Of a DNA stretch of 64,000 nt, positions 39,227 to 51,596 are shown one piece after another. Below the pieces are notes generated by a model that saw only the letters and a list, made by a program, of their open reading frames with translations, searched no databases and had not been told where the DNA came from. A program made the position numbers and the translations under genes. Origin of the DNA: Massilia sp. YIM B02443. GTDB lineage: Bacteria > Pseudomonadota > Gammaproteobacteria > Burkholderiales > Burkholderiaceae_D. How positions within the stretch are numbered: the first letter of the stretch is position 1; each line of letters opens with the position of its first letter. The stretch spans positions 124,001-188,000 of the forward strand of contig NZ_JASNRA010000002.1 of assembly GCF_030411955.1 (NCBI RefSeq). The letters run 5' to 3'.

Positions 39227-42200
39227 TCATTCCTTTCTGGCGTTGGCGGCCGGCTGCGGCGGCGCATCCGGCGGGGTGGCAAGCTTGGTGATGGTGGGCG
39301 ACTTCCACGGCCCCGTGATCTGCATCTGGTACGTGAGCGCCTTCATCACCGGCGCACGCAGGAACAGCTGGGCCAAAAAGCCGGTCAGTCCGATCACCGG
39401 ATTGACCGCCAGCCCGTACACCAGCGGCCCGGTGCCGAGATTGAATTCCGGGATCACCACCACCCGCAGGTTGGTCGATTCGTTGGCGATGTCGGCGGTG
39501 CCGTTCATCAGGACCGTGGCCGCCACGCCGTGCATCTTGAGGTTCTCGGTGCGCACCACCCCGCGCTCGATCACGGCGTCGGCGCTGATGCCGTCGAACG
39601 CCAGGCCTTCCGAGAACACGTCGTGGAAGTCCAGTTTCAACAGGCGCGGCAGCGCTTGCAGGCTGAGCACGCCCAGCAGCTTGGCCGCGCCCGGGTCCTG
39701 CTTCAGGAATTGTCCCGATGCGACGTCCATCTCGATCTGTCCCGACAGGCTCGGAATGTCCATCGCATACGGCAGCCCGGCCCACGAGATGTCGCCCGCC
39801 AGCTTGCCCTTGCCGCGCCCGATCGTGCCCGGGAAGCCGAGCCGGTCGAGCAGGCGTCCGGCGTTGTCGATGTCGAGCGCGAAGTTCAGGCTGGTATTGC
39901 TCTTGCCGTCCTTGGTCACCCAGCGCCCACTGGCCTTCAACTGGCCATCCGGGTTGCTCAGCGCCAGGCGCTCGATGCGCCACTCGCGCCCGGCGCGCGC
40001 GCGCACGTTGCTGGCGCGCAGGTCGAGGCGGCCGAACGGCTTGTTGAACAGCTCGAAGTTGTCGGCCACGATGTCGAGCGAGGGGATGGTGGCGGTAGCG
40101 CCGCGATTGGACTCGAGCAGGTCCTTGACCTCGGCCTCGGCCGACTCGGGAATCACGAGCGACGCCAGGCGCGCGGTCACCTTGCCCAGGCCGCTCGGGG
40201 TCTCGGCCCAGGTCACGTAGCCGCTGGCCTGGCGCGAATGCAGGTTGGCCTGCCAGGTGTCCTTCACATGGCTGGCGCCGACCACCACGTCGGCCATGCG
40301 CCGCTCGCCGATGGTCAGTTCGCCGACGCGCCCGGCCACCATGGTCGGCAGCACGTACTGGGCGAAGCCGGCGCCGTCGGCGGCAGAGGCTTCGGCAGCA
40401 GCGGCGTCATCCTCGCCGGCCGCCTCGCCCAGCCCGGCGATGGCGCGTCCGGCCGCGATCCAGGCGTCGACGTTCAGCGCCTTCATGTCGGCATGGATCA
40501 TCATGCCTTCGTCCGGCTGCGGCGCCGGCGCGTTGACGCCGATGCCGCCACTGAGCAGGCGCCACGGAGCGCGGCCCTGTTTTTCGCGCACGTAGCGCGC
40601 CGCCACGGCCTTGCTTTCACCCAGCTCGATCCGGATCTCGTCACGGCCCAGGCCGTTGACGGTGGGTTCGCCCTCCAGCGTGAAGCGCAGCGGCAGCGCA
40701 TCCGGCGCCGGCTTGTTCAATGGCGCCGGCAGTTCCAGCCCCAGGCCACTGAGGCTGGAGTCGACCGTGATCGTGCGCCGGCCCTCGCGCACCACGATCG
40801 CCCCGGTGTAACGCGCCTCGCCCGACAGTTTCTCGGCCAGGCGCCGCAGCGGCGCCATCGGCGCGGTGCGGCGCATGCCGTCAGCCGACAGCGTGCCGTC
40901 CAGCCGCACCACGGTGGCGCCGTCGCGCGCGGTGCCGCCGCTGACCGACAGCGGCGCGCCCAGGAAGCTGGCGCCGACGCCGTTCAGGTTGAAGCCGTGC
41001 TCGTGGAATTCGATCTTGCCCAGCGCCGCCTGCAGCGGCGGCAGTTCCGGGAACAGCGTCAGGTCGTTGTTCAGCAGTTGCAGGCTGCCACTGACCTTGG
41101 TGTCGTGCAGGTGCGACAGCGGCATGCGCAGCTTGAGGCCGAGCCTGGCGTTGCCGCTGGCGCGCGACTCTTCCGTGAAGTGGCCGATCCAATCCAGCAC
41201 CGGCGTCGCCGCCACGTAGCCCAGGAATTCCTGTAGCGGACCGTTGCCGTTGCCGTCGATCTCGAGCGACATGTTTTCGTGCGCCAGCAGGTCGGGAATC
41301 ACCGCCTTCACGTTGGACAGCGCCACGCCCAGCGTGCGCAGGGTCTTGCCGTGGATTTCCATGCGCGCGCGGTCGAACTCGATGCTGCCGTCGATCGCCT
41401 CGGCCAGCGGCCATAGCGGCGTGCCGTCCGGATGGCGGTGGCCCGGCGCATATTCCAGGCGCGCCGCTTCCAGCCGCCCGGCGACATTGAATTCGCCATC
41501 CCCCGACTTGAACGGGAAGCCGGCCAGGTCGCCGCGCAGGCGCAGGCGCGCGTCGCGCAGGCGCCCGCCCTGCAGCGCGCCGGCCAGCCAGTCATGCAGG
41601 CCAGGTGGCGTGGCCAGCGGCAGGAAGCGTCCGACCTGGCCGATCTCGAAGCCGTCCAGCTCGCCGGTGAAATCGGCCGTGCCCGGACCATGGCCGGGGG
41701 TGAGCGGCAGCACGTGGCGGCCCGATACTTCGCCGCTGAAACCGCCCTGGCGGAACGCCAGCTCCTCGACCTCCACCGTCACCTGTTTCTTCGGCTCGAT
41801 GTTCCAGCGCGCGTTCAGGGCCAGGCGGTCGAACGGCATGCGCGCCTCGGCAAACCACGATGGCAGCAGCAACGCCATGCGCTCGGACTCGACCTTGATG
41901 CTGCCGCCGTCCTGGCTGGCGTCGACGCTGCCGCTCAGGTTCTCGAAGCCGGGCGTGGCCGGACGCGCCGGCAAGGCCGGCAAGCCCCCCGCGGCCGCCT
42001 GCGCCGGGCGCGCCGGCTGCGCATTCAGCGCCAGCGCGGCGACCTCGCCCTTGAGGCGGTAGCCGCTCACGTCCGGATAGCGGCCATCCCATTCGGCGCG
42101 CACGTCGACCAGGCGCCCGCGCGGCGCATAGTCGGCCAGCAGCTGGCGTTGCACCGCCGTGATCGGCAGGTACTGGGCCAGCGCCGCCAGCGCGCCCAGA

Positions 42201-43396
42201 TCGAGCTGGCGCGCCTGCAGCACGGCGTGCTCCGGGCGTCCGGCGCGCGCCGGGCGCCAGCTTTGTTCGACGGTGGCCGGCGGCAGCGCGCGGCCATTGC
42301 GCGCCACCACGGCGAACTTTTCCAGACGGATGGTGTGGCCGTTGGCGCCGAAGGTCGGCTTGCCGTCCTGCGGGCCCGGCAGCAGTTCCTCGCGCGCCGA
42401 CAGCCGTCCGCTGACGCGCGCCAGCGCCAGCGGCGCGATGTCCTTGCCGAGGCGCGCATGGACGTTGGCCAGCGCCAGGTCGGCGGTGAAGCCGGCCAGG
42501 CGCGCCTGGTCGACGCCCAGCCACAGGCGCAACGAGCCGCGGCCGCGCTGGACCTGGATCGGATAGTCGATGTGGCGGCGCCAGGCCGCCAGGTCGACCT
42601 CGCGCAGGTCGGCGTACAGTTCGCCCTTCCAGCGCGAGACGTCCGACGGCGCGCCGCCGAAGCGGTGGCGGAACTGGGCGCGCACGTCGATCGGACGCGC
42701 GAGCGCGCGCGGCGGCGTGGCCTTCAACGCGAAATGGTGGGTGCCCCAGCGATTGAGCAGGGCCAGGGTGACGTCATGCAGCGCCAGCGTGGGCGCGCCG
42801 CGTAATTCATCGGTCCAGTCGACGCGGCCGCCGCGGATCACGATCTCGCGCTGGCGCAGCAGCCAGTCGGCGCCGCCGCCCTTGCTTTCCTGGCGCGGGT
42901 CGATGCGCACCCCGGCCACCTCGAACACGCCGTCGCGTCCGCGCCGCACCGCCAGCCGCGGTCCAGTGATCTCGAGCGAAGCGAAGCGCGGCTCGAGCGC
43001 GGCTACGCTCCACCAGCCCAGCGTTGCTTCGACCTTCGGCAGCACCAGCGCCGGACGGGCGCGCGCATCGTGCAGGCGCACCCCGCTCAGCGACAGCGCC
43101 GGGCGCAGGCCGTGCCAGGAGGCGGCGATCCGTTCGATGGTGACCTTGCCGCCGATGGCGTGGCCGGCGGCCCGTTCGATGTCGTCCTTGTACAGGCCGA
43201 TATTCGGCAGGATGGCGTAGCGCAGCACCAGGAACAGCACGGCCAGCGCGAAATAGACCAGCAGGACCAGCTTGACGGTGAAGCCGAGCACGTGGTGCGA
43301 CGCCAGGTTCGCCATGCGATAAGCGGCGCGCGCCCTCCCCCAGCGCGTGGCTGGCGGGACGGATGCGGACGCCGCCTGCGGATCCGGGTTGTGCAT
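39227..43396 (-). CDS. yhdP: YhdP-family AsmA-like envelope lipid-transport protein
   Basis: 1389 residues. One N-terminal membrane anchor (VLGFTVKLVLLVYFALAVLF, about residues 37-60) precedes a very long periplasmic beta-rich region with DUF3971 and AsmA-like features (IERAAGHAIGGKVTIERIAA near the start, RLGFPGTIGRGKGKLAGDIS near the end). Proteins of this family form a bridge for phospholipid passage to the outer membrane. The ATG at 43396 is preferred because it gives a short basic N-terminus before the helix. Divergent from glnE over 271 bp. Confidence 0.9.
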   Translation of the reverse strand: MHNPDPQAASASVPPATRWGRARAAYRMANLASHHVLGFTVKLVLLVYFALAVLFLVLRYAILPNIGLYKDDIERAAGHAIGGKVTIERIAASWHGLRPALSLSGVRLHDARARPALVLPKVEATLGWWSVAALEPRFASLEITGPRLAVRRGRDGVFEVAGVRIDPRQESKGGGADWLLRQREIVIRGGRVDWTDELRGAPTLALHDVTLALLNRWGTHHFALKATPPRALARPIDVRAQFRHRFGGAPSDVSRWKGELYADLREVDLAAWRRHIDYPIQVQRGRGSLRLWLGVDQARLAGFTADLALANVHARLGKDIAPLALARVSGRLSAREELLPGPQDGKPTFGANGHTIRLEKFAVVARNGRALPPATVEQSWRPARAGRPEHAVLQARQLDLGALAALAQYLPITAVQRQLLADYAPRGRLVDVRAEWDGRYPDVSGYRLKGEVAALALNAQPARPAQAAAGGLPALPARPATPGFENLSGSVDASQDGGSIKVESERMALLLPSWFAEARMPFDRLALNARWNIEPKKQVTVEVEELAFRQGGFSGEVSGRHVLPLTPGHGPGTADFTGELDGFEIGQVGRFLPLATPPGLHDWLAGALQGGRLRDARLRLRGDLAGFPFKSGDGEFNVAGRLEAARLEYAPGHRHPDGTPLWPLAEAIDGSIEFDRARMEIHGKTLRTLGVALSNVKAVIPDLLAHENMSLEIDGNGNGPLQEFLGYVAATPVLDWIGHFTEESRASGNARLGLKLRMPLSHLHDTKVSGSLQLLNNDLTLFPELPPLQAALGKIEFHEHGFNLNGVGASFLGAPLSVSGGTARDGATVVRLDGTLSADGMRRTAPMAPLRRLAEKLSGEARYTGAIVVREGRRTITVDSSLSGLGLELPAPLNKPAPDALPLRFTLEGEPTVNGLGRDEIRIELGESKAVAARYVREKQGRAPWRLLSGGIGVNAPAPQPDEGMMIHADMKALNVDAWIAAGRAIAGLGEAAGEDDAAAAEASAADGAGFAQYVLPTMVAGRVGELTIGERRMADVVVGASHVKDTWQANLHSRQASGYVTWAETPSGLGKVTARLASLVIPESAEAEVKDLLESNRGATATIPSLDIVADNFELFNKPFGRLDLRASNVRARAGREWRIERLALSNPDGQLKASGRWVTKDGKSNTSLNFALDIDNAGRLLDRLGFPGTIGRGKGKLAGDISWAGLPYAMDIPSLSGQIEMDVASGQFLKQDPGAAKLLGVLSLQALPRLLKLDFHDVFSEGLAFDGISADAVIERGVVRTENLKMHGVAATVLMNGTADIANESTNLRVVVIPEFNLGTGPLVYGLAVNPVIGLTGFLAQLFLRAPVMKALTYQMQITGPWKSPTITKLATPPDAPPQPAANARKE

Positions 43397-43667
43397 CAAG
43401 GTGCTAATAACAAAGGCTCGCCGTAAATTTAACTCTTCAATGCCAACGCGCTCAAACAGGTCGCTTGCAACAGGCGCGGCGTCTACCTTACCATCGGTGC
43501 TGACCCAGGCAGCAAAGCGGGCCATTCTACCGCATCGACGGCGCGGCACAGCCGTTTTGACGCTGCTTTACAGCCAGTTCGGTGCGCCTTGCGGCCTGTT
43601 CGCCGCAGCTTTGGCGCAAGTTCGCCGCCGCGCGCCGCCTGCCGCCCCCAACCAATCCAGGACGACG

Positions 43668-46484
43668 ATGACCCCAGCTTCCCCGGCCGCACCCGCCTCC
43701 AGCCCCGCTCCCGCTTCTGTCCAAGCTTCTGTCCCGGCTTCTGTCCCCGCTTCGGTCCCACTCCAGGCTGCCGCCGCCTCGCGCTTCGCCCAGCGCTGGC
43801 TCGACGCCGCACCGGAACGGCCGGCGCAGCTGGCCGCCCTGTCGGCATTATCGCTGGGCGGCGTCGATTTCCGCGTCCTGTTGGATCGCGAGCTGAGCCT
43901 CGGCCTGCCCCTTGAACGCGCCATGCGCCGGGTCCGCAACCTGTTGGTTAGTTCCATTATTGGTCGCGACCTGGCCGGCCTGGCCGACCTCGACGAGGTG
44001 GTGGCGGCGATGACCGCTTTCGCCGACTTCGCCATCCGCACCCACGTCGACACCCTGATGGGCGAGATGGTGGCCGCGCACGGCATGCCGCTCGGCGAAG
44101 AATCCGGCCGCCCGCAGCAGCTGATGGTGCTGGCAATGGGCAAGCAGGGCGGCGGCGAGCTCAACGTCTCGTCCGACATCGACCTGATTTTCGTCTACCC
44201 GGAGGACGGCGAAACGGCAGCCCAGCTTGACCTCGGCCAGCGCCAGCTGTCGAACCACGAATTCTTCGTGCGCCTGGGGCGGCGCCTGAACACCGCCCTG
44301 TCCGAGGTGATCGAGGACGGCTTCACCTTCCGCGTCGACATGGCGCTGCGCCCCAACGGCAAGTCGGGTCCGCTGGCGGCGAGCCTGAACATGGTCGAGG
44401 AATACCTGATCGTGCAGGGCCGCGAATGGGAGCGCTATGCCTGGGTCAAGGCGCGCGCGGTCACCGGCGAGCTTGACGACATCGCCGCGCTCGACGCGAT
44501 CGTGCGTCCCTTCGTGTTCCGGCGCTACCTCGACTTCGGCGTGATCGACGCGATCCGCAACATGCACGCCCAGATCCGCGCCGAGGTCAAGCGCCAGGAG
44601 CGCCAGCATCCGGAGCGCAGCCACAACGTCAAGCTCGGCCGCGGCGGCATCCGCGAGATCGAATTCCTGGCCCAGGTGTTCCAGCTGATCCGTGGCGGAC
44701 GCGACCCGGCGCTGCGCGAAAAATCGACCCGCAAGACGCTGCGCCTCCTGGCCGAGCGCGAACTGCTGGCGCCCGATACCGTGGAGCAGCTGTTGGAGGC
44801 TTACACCTTCCTGCGCAACCTCGAGCACCGCGTGCAATACCTGGAAGACGCCCAGACCCACACCCTGCCGACGGGCGAGGCCGACCGGCTGGCGGTGGCG
44901 CGCATGATGGGGTGCGCGGACGAAGCTGCGCTGCTGGCGCAGCTGGAACGGCAGCGCACCTTCGTCGCCCAGCAGTTCGACGCCATCTTCGCCGACAAGG
45001 AAACGCCGGAGCAGGACCCGGACGCCCCGGCCCTGGACGACGAGCTGGACAACCTGGATGCGCTCGCGGCGCGGCTGGCGCAACTGGGCTTCGACGACGC
45101 CCGCGCCGGCGCCGCGCGCCTGGCCGCGACACTGCAGGGCCCGCGCCTGGCCAGCCTGCCGGATGCCAGCCGCGCGCGCCTGACCACGCTGCTCGAATCG
45201 GCCCTGCCCCAGGTCGCCACCGTGGTGGGCGAGGCCGGCATCGGCAGCCACGCCGCCACCCTGGGCCGCCTGCTCGACCTGTTCGAGGCGATCGCGCGCC
45301 GCTCGGCCTACCTGGCGCTGCTGACCGAATATCCGCACACGCTCGAGCGCGTGATCCGCATGATCAACGCCAGCGGCTGGGCCGCCACCTTCCTCACCCA
45401 GCACCCGATCCTGCTCGACGAGCTGCTGGACGACCGCAACGAGGGCGCCGGCGACCTCTCGCAATTGGCCAGGCTGCTCGACGAGCATCTGAGCGAAGCC
45501 CAGGGAGACACCGAGCGCCAGCTCGACATCCTGCGCGAAGCCCATCACGCCCAGCTGTTCCGCCTGCTTGCGCTGGACCTGGCCGGCGAGTTGTCGGTCG
45601 AGCGCCTGGCCGACCACCTGTCGGCGCTGGCCGACACCATCGTCGGCGCCAGCGTCAAGCACGCCTGGAACACGGTGGCCAACCGCCACCGCGATGCGCC
45701 GCGCTTCGCCGTCATTGCCTATGGCAAGCTGGGCGGCAAGGAACTGGGCTATGTGTCCGACCTGGACGTGATCTTCCTGTTCGAGGACGACGACCAGGAC
45801 GCGCCGCCGCTGTACGCGAAACTGGCGCAGCGCTTCATCACCTGGATGACGGCGCACACCGCGGCCGGCATCCTGTTCGACGTCGACACCGCCCTGCGCC
45901 CGGACGGCGCCAGCGGCATGCTGGTTTCCTCCGTCAACGCCTTCGAGCGCTACCAGAACGGCGCGGCCTGGATCTGGGAACACCAGGCCCTGACCCGGGC
46001 GCGCTTCTGCGCGGGCGAGCCCACCATCGGCGCGCGCTTCGAGGCGATCCGCGAACAGGTGCTGCGCAAGGACCGCTCGCAGCAGGAAGCGCAGCTGAAG
46101 GATGAGGTGACCGGCATGCGCAAACGGATGCGCGAGGCCAACGTCAACCGCAGCGCCCAGTTCGACCTGAAGCAGGACCCGGGCGGCATGATCGACATCG
46201 AGTTCATCGTCCAATACCTGGTGCTGCGCCACGCCCACGCCTACCCGCAGCTGACGGCGAACGCCGGCAACATCGCCCTGCTGCGCCTGTGCGGCGAGCT
46301 GGGCCTGATTGATGGGCAACAAGCAGCAGCGGTGGCCGACGCCTACCGGGCGATGCGCAAGCTGCAGCACGCGGTGCGCCTGCAGGGCCAGGACAAGACC
46401 CGGGTCGAGCCGGCGCTGGTCGGGCACCATCCGGACAGCGTGCTCGGGTTGTGGAAGGCGTGCTTTTCGAGCACAGAAAATTGA
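43668..46484 (+). CDS. glnE: GlnE, glutamine synthetase adenylyltransferase/deadenylase
   Basis: 938 residues from the ATG at 43668. Two nucleotidyltransferase domains carry LAMGKQGGGELNVSSDIDLI (deadenylylating half) and AYGKLGGKELGYVSDLDVIF (adenylylating half), each followed by a GlnD-type helical domain. It attaches AMP to or removes it from glutamine synthetase according to PII status. The first 35 residues are a Pro/Ala/Ser/Val low-complexity tail made of 12-base repeats. The frame is open further upstream, but those residues are unlike the family. Confidence 0.95.
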   Translation: MTPASPAAPASSPAPASVQASVPASVPASVPLQAAAASRFAQRWLDAAPERPAQLAALSALSLGGVDFRVLLDRELSLGLPLERAMRRVRNLLVSSIIGRDLAGLADLDEVVAAMTAFADFAIRTHVDTLMGEMVAAHGMPLGEESGRPQQLMVLAMGKQGGGELNVSSDIDLIFVYPEDGETAAQLDLGQRQLSNHEFFVRLGRRLNTALSEVIEDGFTFRVDMALRPNGKSGPLAASLNMVEEYLIVQGREWERYAWVKARAVTGELDDIAALDAIVRPFVFRRYLDFGVIDAIRNMHAQIRAEVKRQERQHPERSHNVKLGRGGIREIEFLAQVFQLIRGGRDPALREKSTRKTLRLLAERELLAPDTVEQLLEAYTFLRNLEHRVQYLEDAQTHTLPTGEADRLAVARMMGCADEAALLAQLERQRTFVAQQFDAIFADKETPEQDPDAPALDDELDNLDALAARLAQLGFDDARAGAARLAATLQGPRLASLPDASRARLTTLLESALPQVATVVGEAGIGSHAATLGRLLDLFEAIARRSAYLALLTEYPHTLERVIRMINASGWAATFLTQHPILLDELLDDRNEGAGDLSQLARLLDEHLSEAQGDTERQLDILREAHHAQLFRLLALDLAGELSVERLADHLSALADTIVGASVKHAWNTVANRHRDAPRFAVIAYGKLGGKELGYVSDLDVIFLFEDDDQDAPPLYAKLAQRFITWMTAHTAAGILFDVDTALRPDGASGMLVSSVNAFERYQNGAAWIWEHQALTRARFCAGEPTIGARFEAIREQVLRKDRSQQEAQLKDEVTGMRKRMREANVNRSAQFDLKQDPGGMIDIEFIVQYLVLRHAHAYPQLTANAGNIALLRLCGELGLIDGQQAAAVADAYRAMRKLQHAVRLQGQDKTRVEPALVGHHPDSVLGLWKACFSSTEN
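43713..43760 (+). repeat. Four tandem 12-bp repeats in the glnE N-terminus
   Basis: Four copies of GCTTCTGTCCNN (the fourth with one further change) encode repeating Ala-Ser-Val-Pro or similar. Copies start at 43713, 43725, 43737 and 43749. Whole-repeat gain or loss would keep the reading frame. Confidence 0.85.
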
Positions 46485-46536
46485 CACTGTAATGACGCCG
46501 TTTCACAACGGTTGATCATATTTACCGTATGCACAA

Positions 46537-46565
46537 TTGACACTATTCCATTGTCTCGGAAGAAT
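46537..46565 (+). promoter_or_regulatory. Candidate promoter of TonB receptor 3
   Basis: A perfect -35 TTGACA (46537-46542) is 17 bp from a -10-like AAGAAT (46560-46565), about 80 bases before the receptor start. AATTGACACT occurs twice in this 163-bp gap (near 46479 and 46535), the first at the glnE stop. Confidence 0.5.
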
Positions 46566-46647
46566 GAAACATTGGTTTTTCTGAAACCAACGCAGCGGTT
46601 GCGCGCAGTCGGCGCAGCTTGTTCATTCCCCAAGGAGCATAACTAAA

Positions 46648-49563
<2,916 letters not shown>

Positions 49564-49582
49564 CGGTCTGCGCAGTCCTGTC

Positions 49583-49609
49583 GAAAACGCCCTGCGGGGC
49601 GTTTTCTTT
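49583..49609 (+). terminator. Terminator of TonB receptor 3, disrupted by IS insertion
   Basis: GAAAACGCCC-TGC-GGGGCGTTTTC is followed by TTT and then the left end of the insertion sequence. The missing rest of the T-tract continues after the right end of the element (50666 onward). Confidence 0.85.
49602..49609 (+). repeat. Left copy of 8-bp target-site duplication
   Basis: TTTTCTTT, identical to 50666-50673 on the other side of the element. Confidence 0.9.
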
Positions 49610-50665
49610 GGCGCTGTCACCGCTTGGTGTTGAAAACACCGATCGCCGCTCGCAGCAAGTCATCCGCCGAGCCAATGCGCTCGCCGTCCAGGGCCCAGCG
49701 CCAGCCGAGATAATTCGGCAGGTAGCGCGAGGCCACGCCATTGACGCGCGCCAGCCAGTGCCGGAACCGCCTGTGATAACCGTTCACGTTCTGCACGTGC
49801 ACGGCGCCGCGCACCCGCTCGCCCTGGCGCAGGTTAACGGCCTCATGAGAAATGCCGGCTTCGCGGGCAAAGGCGCGGTAGGCGCCATGGCTATCGGTCA
49901 CCAGCAAGACGCTGGCATCGAGCACCGGCAGCAGGTGCCGGTGCAGTTGCGCCGCCGTGACGGCGCCGCGCCCGGGCACGAAATCGAAGGTCCGCCCGTC
50001 GCGGTCGCGCGCCACCAGCACGCAGTCGTGCTCCTTGCCGATGCCGCGGCGACCGGCGGCGCCTCCGCGCTTGCGTGCCGGACGCGTCATCTGGCGTGCG
50101 CCCTTCTGCGACTCGAGCAGGAACAGCTCATCGGCCTCGGCGATGCCGCGCAAGCCGTCGGGTCGATCGTGCTTGCCCAGGTGAAGAAAGCGGTGGCGCC
50201 AGCGAAAGCTGGTGTTGCGGTGTATGCCGACCGCCCTGGCGCCGGCGCGGACCGAACTCGAGTCGAGCATCTTGCCGAGGTAGTCGAGCCATTTGGAACG
50301 ATGCCGCAGCCTGGCCAGCGGCGTGCCGGTCAGCGCCGTGAAGGTCTTGCCGCAAGCGCGGCAGCGATAGCGCTGCAGGCCACGATGCAAGCCATGCCGG
50401 TAGCATTTGGCGGCGCCGCAGTACGCGCAGTCGCAGGAGGCTGCGCGAGTGGCGTTGATCAGTGTGCAGACGCGGTCGAGGCCGACCGCCGGCTGGATCA
50501 GCGCCAGCAAATGCGCCCGCTGCTGCCTGCTCAGTTGCGACAATTGCGCCGACCATCGTTTGAAGGCTGCCGCTTTCATCATCGCTCCATCTGGTCCCGA
50601 TACTCGTCAGACCACTTGGCCCCTCAGCAGTTCAATCAATTCAACACGCAACGGTGACAGCGCCT
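49610..50665. mobile_element. IS1595-family insertion sequence, intact
   Basis: 1056 bp bounded by 25-bp terminal inverted repeats (49610-49634 and 50641-50665; 22 of 25 match, beginning GGCGCTGTCACCG) and flanked by a perfect 8-bp duplication, the size typical of IS1595-family elements. One gene, an apparently complete transposase on the minus strand, fills it; its stop codon lies within the left repeat. Perfect duplications and an intact gene indicate a recent insertion. No passenger genes are present. Confidence 0.92.
49617..50582 (-). CDS. IS1595-family transposase
   Basis: 321 residues. An N-terminal zinc ribbon (CAYC at 52-55, CRAC at 74-77) precedes a helix-turn-helix-like segment (SVRAGARAVGIHRNTSFRWR) and the RNase H-like catalytic domain with acidic residues in AEADELF (Asp151) and LLVTDSHGAYRAF (Asp230). 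The C-terminal VNGYHRRFRHWLARVNGVAS and YLPNYLGWRW segments are typical of the family. No frameshift or internal stop is seen, so the enzyme may be active. Confidence 0.93.
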   Translation of the reverse strand: MMKAAAFKRWSAQLSQLSRQQRAHLLALIQPAVGLDRVCTLINATRAASCDCAYCGAAKCYRHGLHRGLQRYRCRACGKTFTALTGTPLARLRHRSKWLDYLGKMLDSSSVRAGARAVGIHRNTSFRWRHRFLHLGKHDRPDGLRGIAEADELFLLESQKGARQMTRPARKRGGAAGRRGIGKEHDCVLVARDRDGRTFDFVPGRGAVTAAQLHRHLLPVLDASVLLVTDSHGAYRAFAREAGISHEAVNLRQGERVRGAVHVQNVNGYHRRFRHWLARVNGVASRYLPNYLGWRWALDGERIGSADDLLRAAIGVFNTKR

Positions 50666-50673
50666 TTTCTTTT
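50666..50673 (+). repeat. Right copy of 8-bp target-site duplication
   Basis: TTTTCTTT, matching 49602-49609. It continues into TTTCC, the remainder of the interrupted terminator T-tract, 55 bp upstream of map. Confidence 0.9.
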
Positions 50674-50728
50674 TTCCTTCGCGGTATGATGGCGGTTTTG
50701 CCGCGCGCGCGGCCCGTACGAAACAACA

Positions 50729-51496
50729 ATGACCATCAAACTCAAGAACGACAAGGACATCGCCAAGATGCGCGTCGCCGGCCGCCTGGCCGCCGAGGTG
50801 CTGGCGATGATCAGGGAACACGTGGTGCCGGGCGTCTCCACCGAGGAGCTCGACCGCCGCTGCAACGAATACATCCGCAAGGTGCAGAAGGCCACGCCGG
50901 CCAATGTCGGCTACCACGGCTTTCCCAAGACCCTGTGCACCTCGATCAACGGCGTGGTCTGCCACGGCATCCCGAGCGACAAAGAGATTTTGCAGGACGG
51001 CGACATCGTCAACATCGACGTCACCGTGATCAAGGACGGCTGGCACGGCGACACCAGCCGCATGTACTACGCCGGGACGCCCTCGCCTGAAGCGAAAAAG
51101 CTGGTCGACACCACCTACGAGGCGATGATGGCCGGGATCCGCGCCGTGCGCCCCGGCGCGCGCCTGGGCGACGTCGGCCACGCGATCCAGAAGCTGGCCG
51201 AAGGCGCCGGCTTCTCGGTGGTGCGCGACTACTGCGGCCACGGCATCGGCCGCGTCTACCACGAAGAGCCGCAGGTGCTGCACTACGGCCGCCCGAACAC
51301 CGGCCTGCTGCTCAAGGAAGGCATGACCTTCACCGTGGAGCCGATGATCAACGCCGGCGCCGACGACGTGATCTGCCTCGAGGACGGCTGGACCGTCAAG
51401 ACCCGCGACGGCTCGCTGTCGGCGCAGTGGGAACACATGATCGTGGTGACCAGGAACGGCTTCGAGATCCTGACGCCGTGGCCTGACCAGAACTAA
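50729..51496 (+). CDS. map: Methionine aminopeptidase type I
   Basis: 255 residues. All five metal ligands are present at the same numbers as in E. coli: Asp97, Asp108, His171, Glu204 and Glu235, in the contexts NIDVTVIKDGWHGDTS, GHGIGRVYHE, TVEPMI and SAQWEHMI. It removes the initiator Met from new proteins. The nearby insertion sequence ends 63 bp before the start codon, so the promoter may be close to or altered by the element. Confidence 0.97.
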   Translation: MTIKLKNDKDIAKMRVAGRLAAEVLAMIREHVVPGVSTEELDRRCNEYIRKVQKATPANVGYHGFPKTLCTSINGVVCHGIPSDKEILQDGDIVNIDVTVIKDGWHGDTSRMYYAGTPSPEAKKLVDTTYEAMMAGIRAVRPGARLGDVGHAIQKLAEGAGFSVVRDYCGHGIGRVYHEEPQVLHYGRPNTGLLLKEGMTFTVEPMINAGADDVICLEDGWTVKTRDGSLSAQWEHMIVVTRNGFEILTPWPDQN

Positions 51497-51516
51497 GCGG
51501 CTGATCGTCCATGCAT

Positions 51517-51556
51517 GAAAAAGGGCCGGACCCCGCGAGGGATCCGGCCCTTTTTT
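51517..51556. terminator. Bidirectional terminator between map and receptor 4
   Basis: AAGGGCCGGA (51521-51530) and TCCGGCCCTT (51543-51552) form a stem with runs of A before and T after, serving the convergent map gene and receptor 4. Confidence 0.88.
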
Positions 51557-51596
51557 CTGCCCGGCCAACAACGGCCGGGCAAGGCATCTACCAGGC

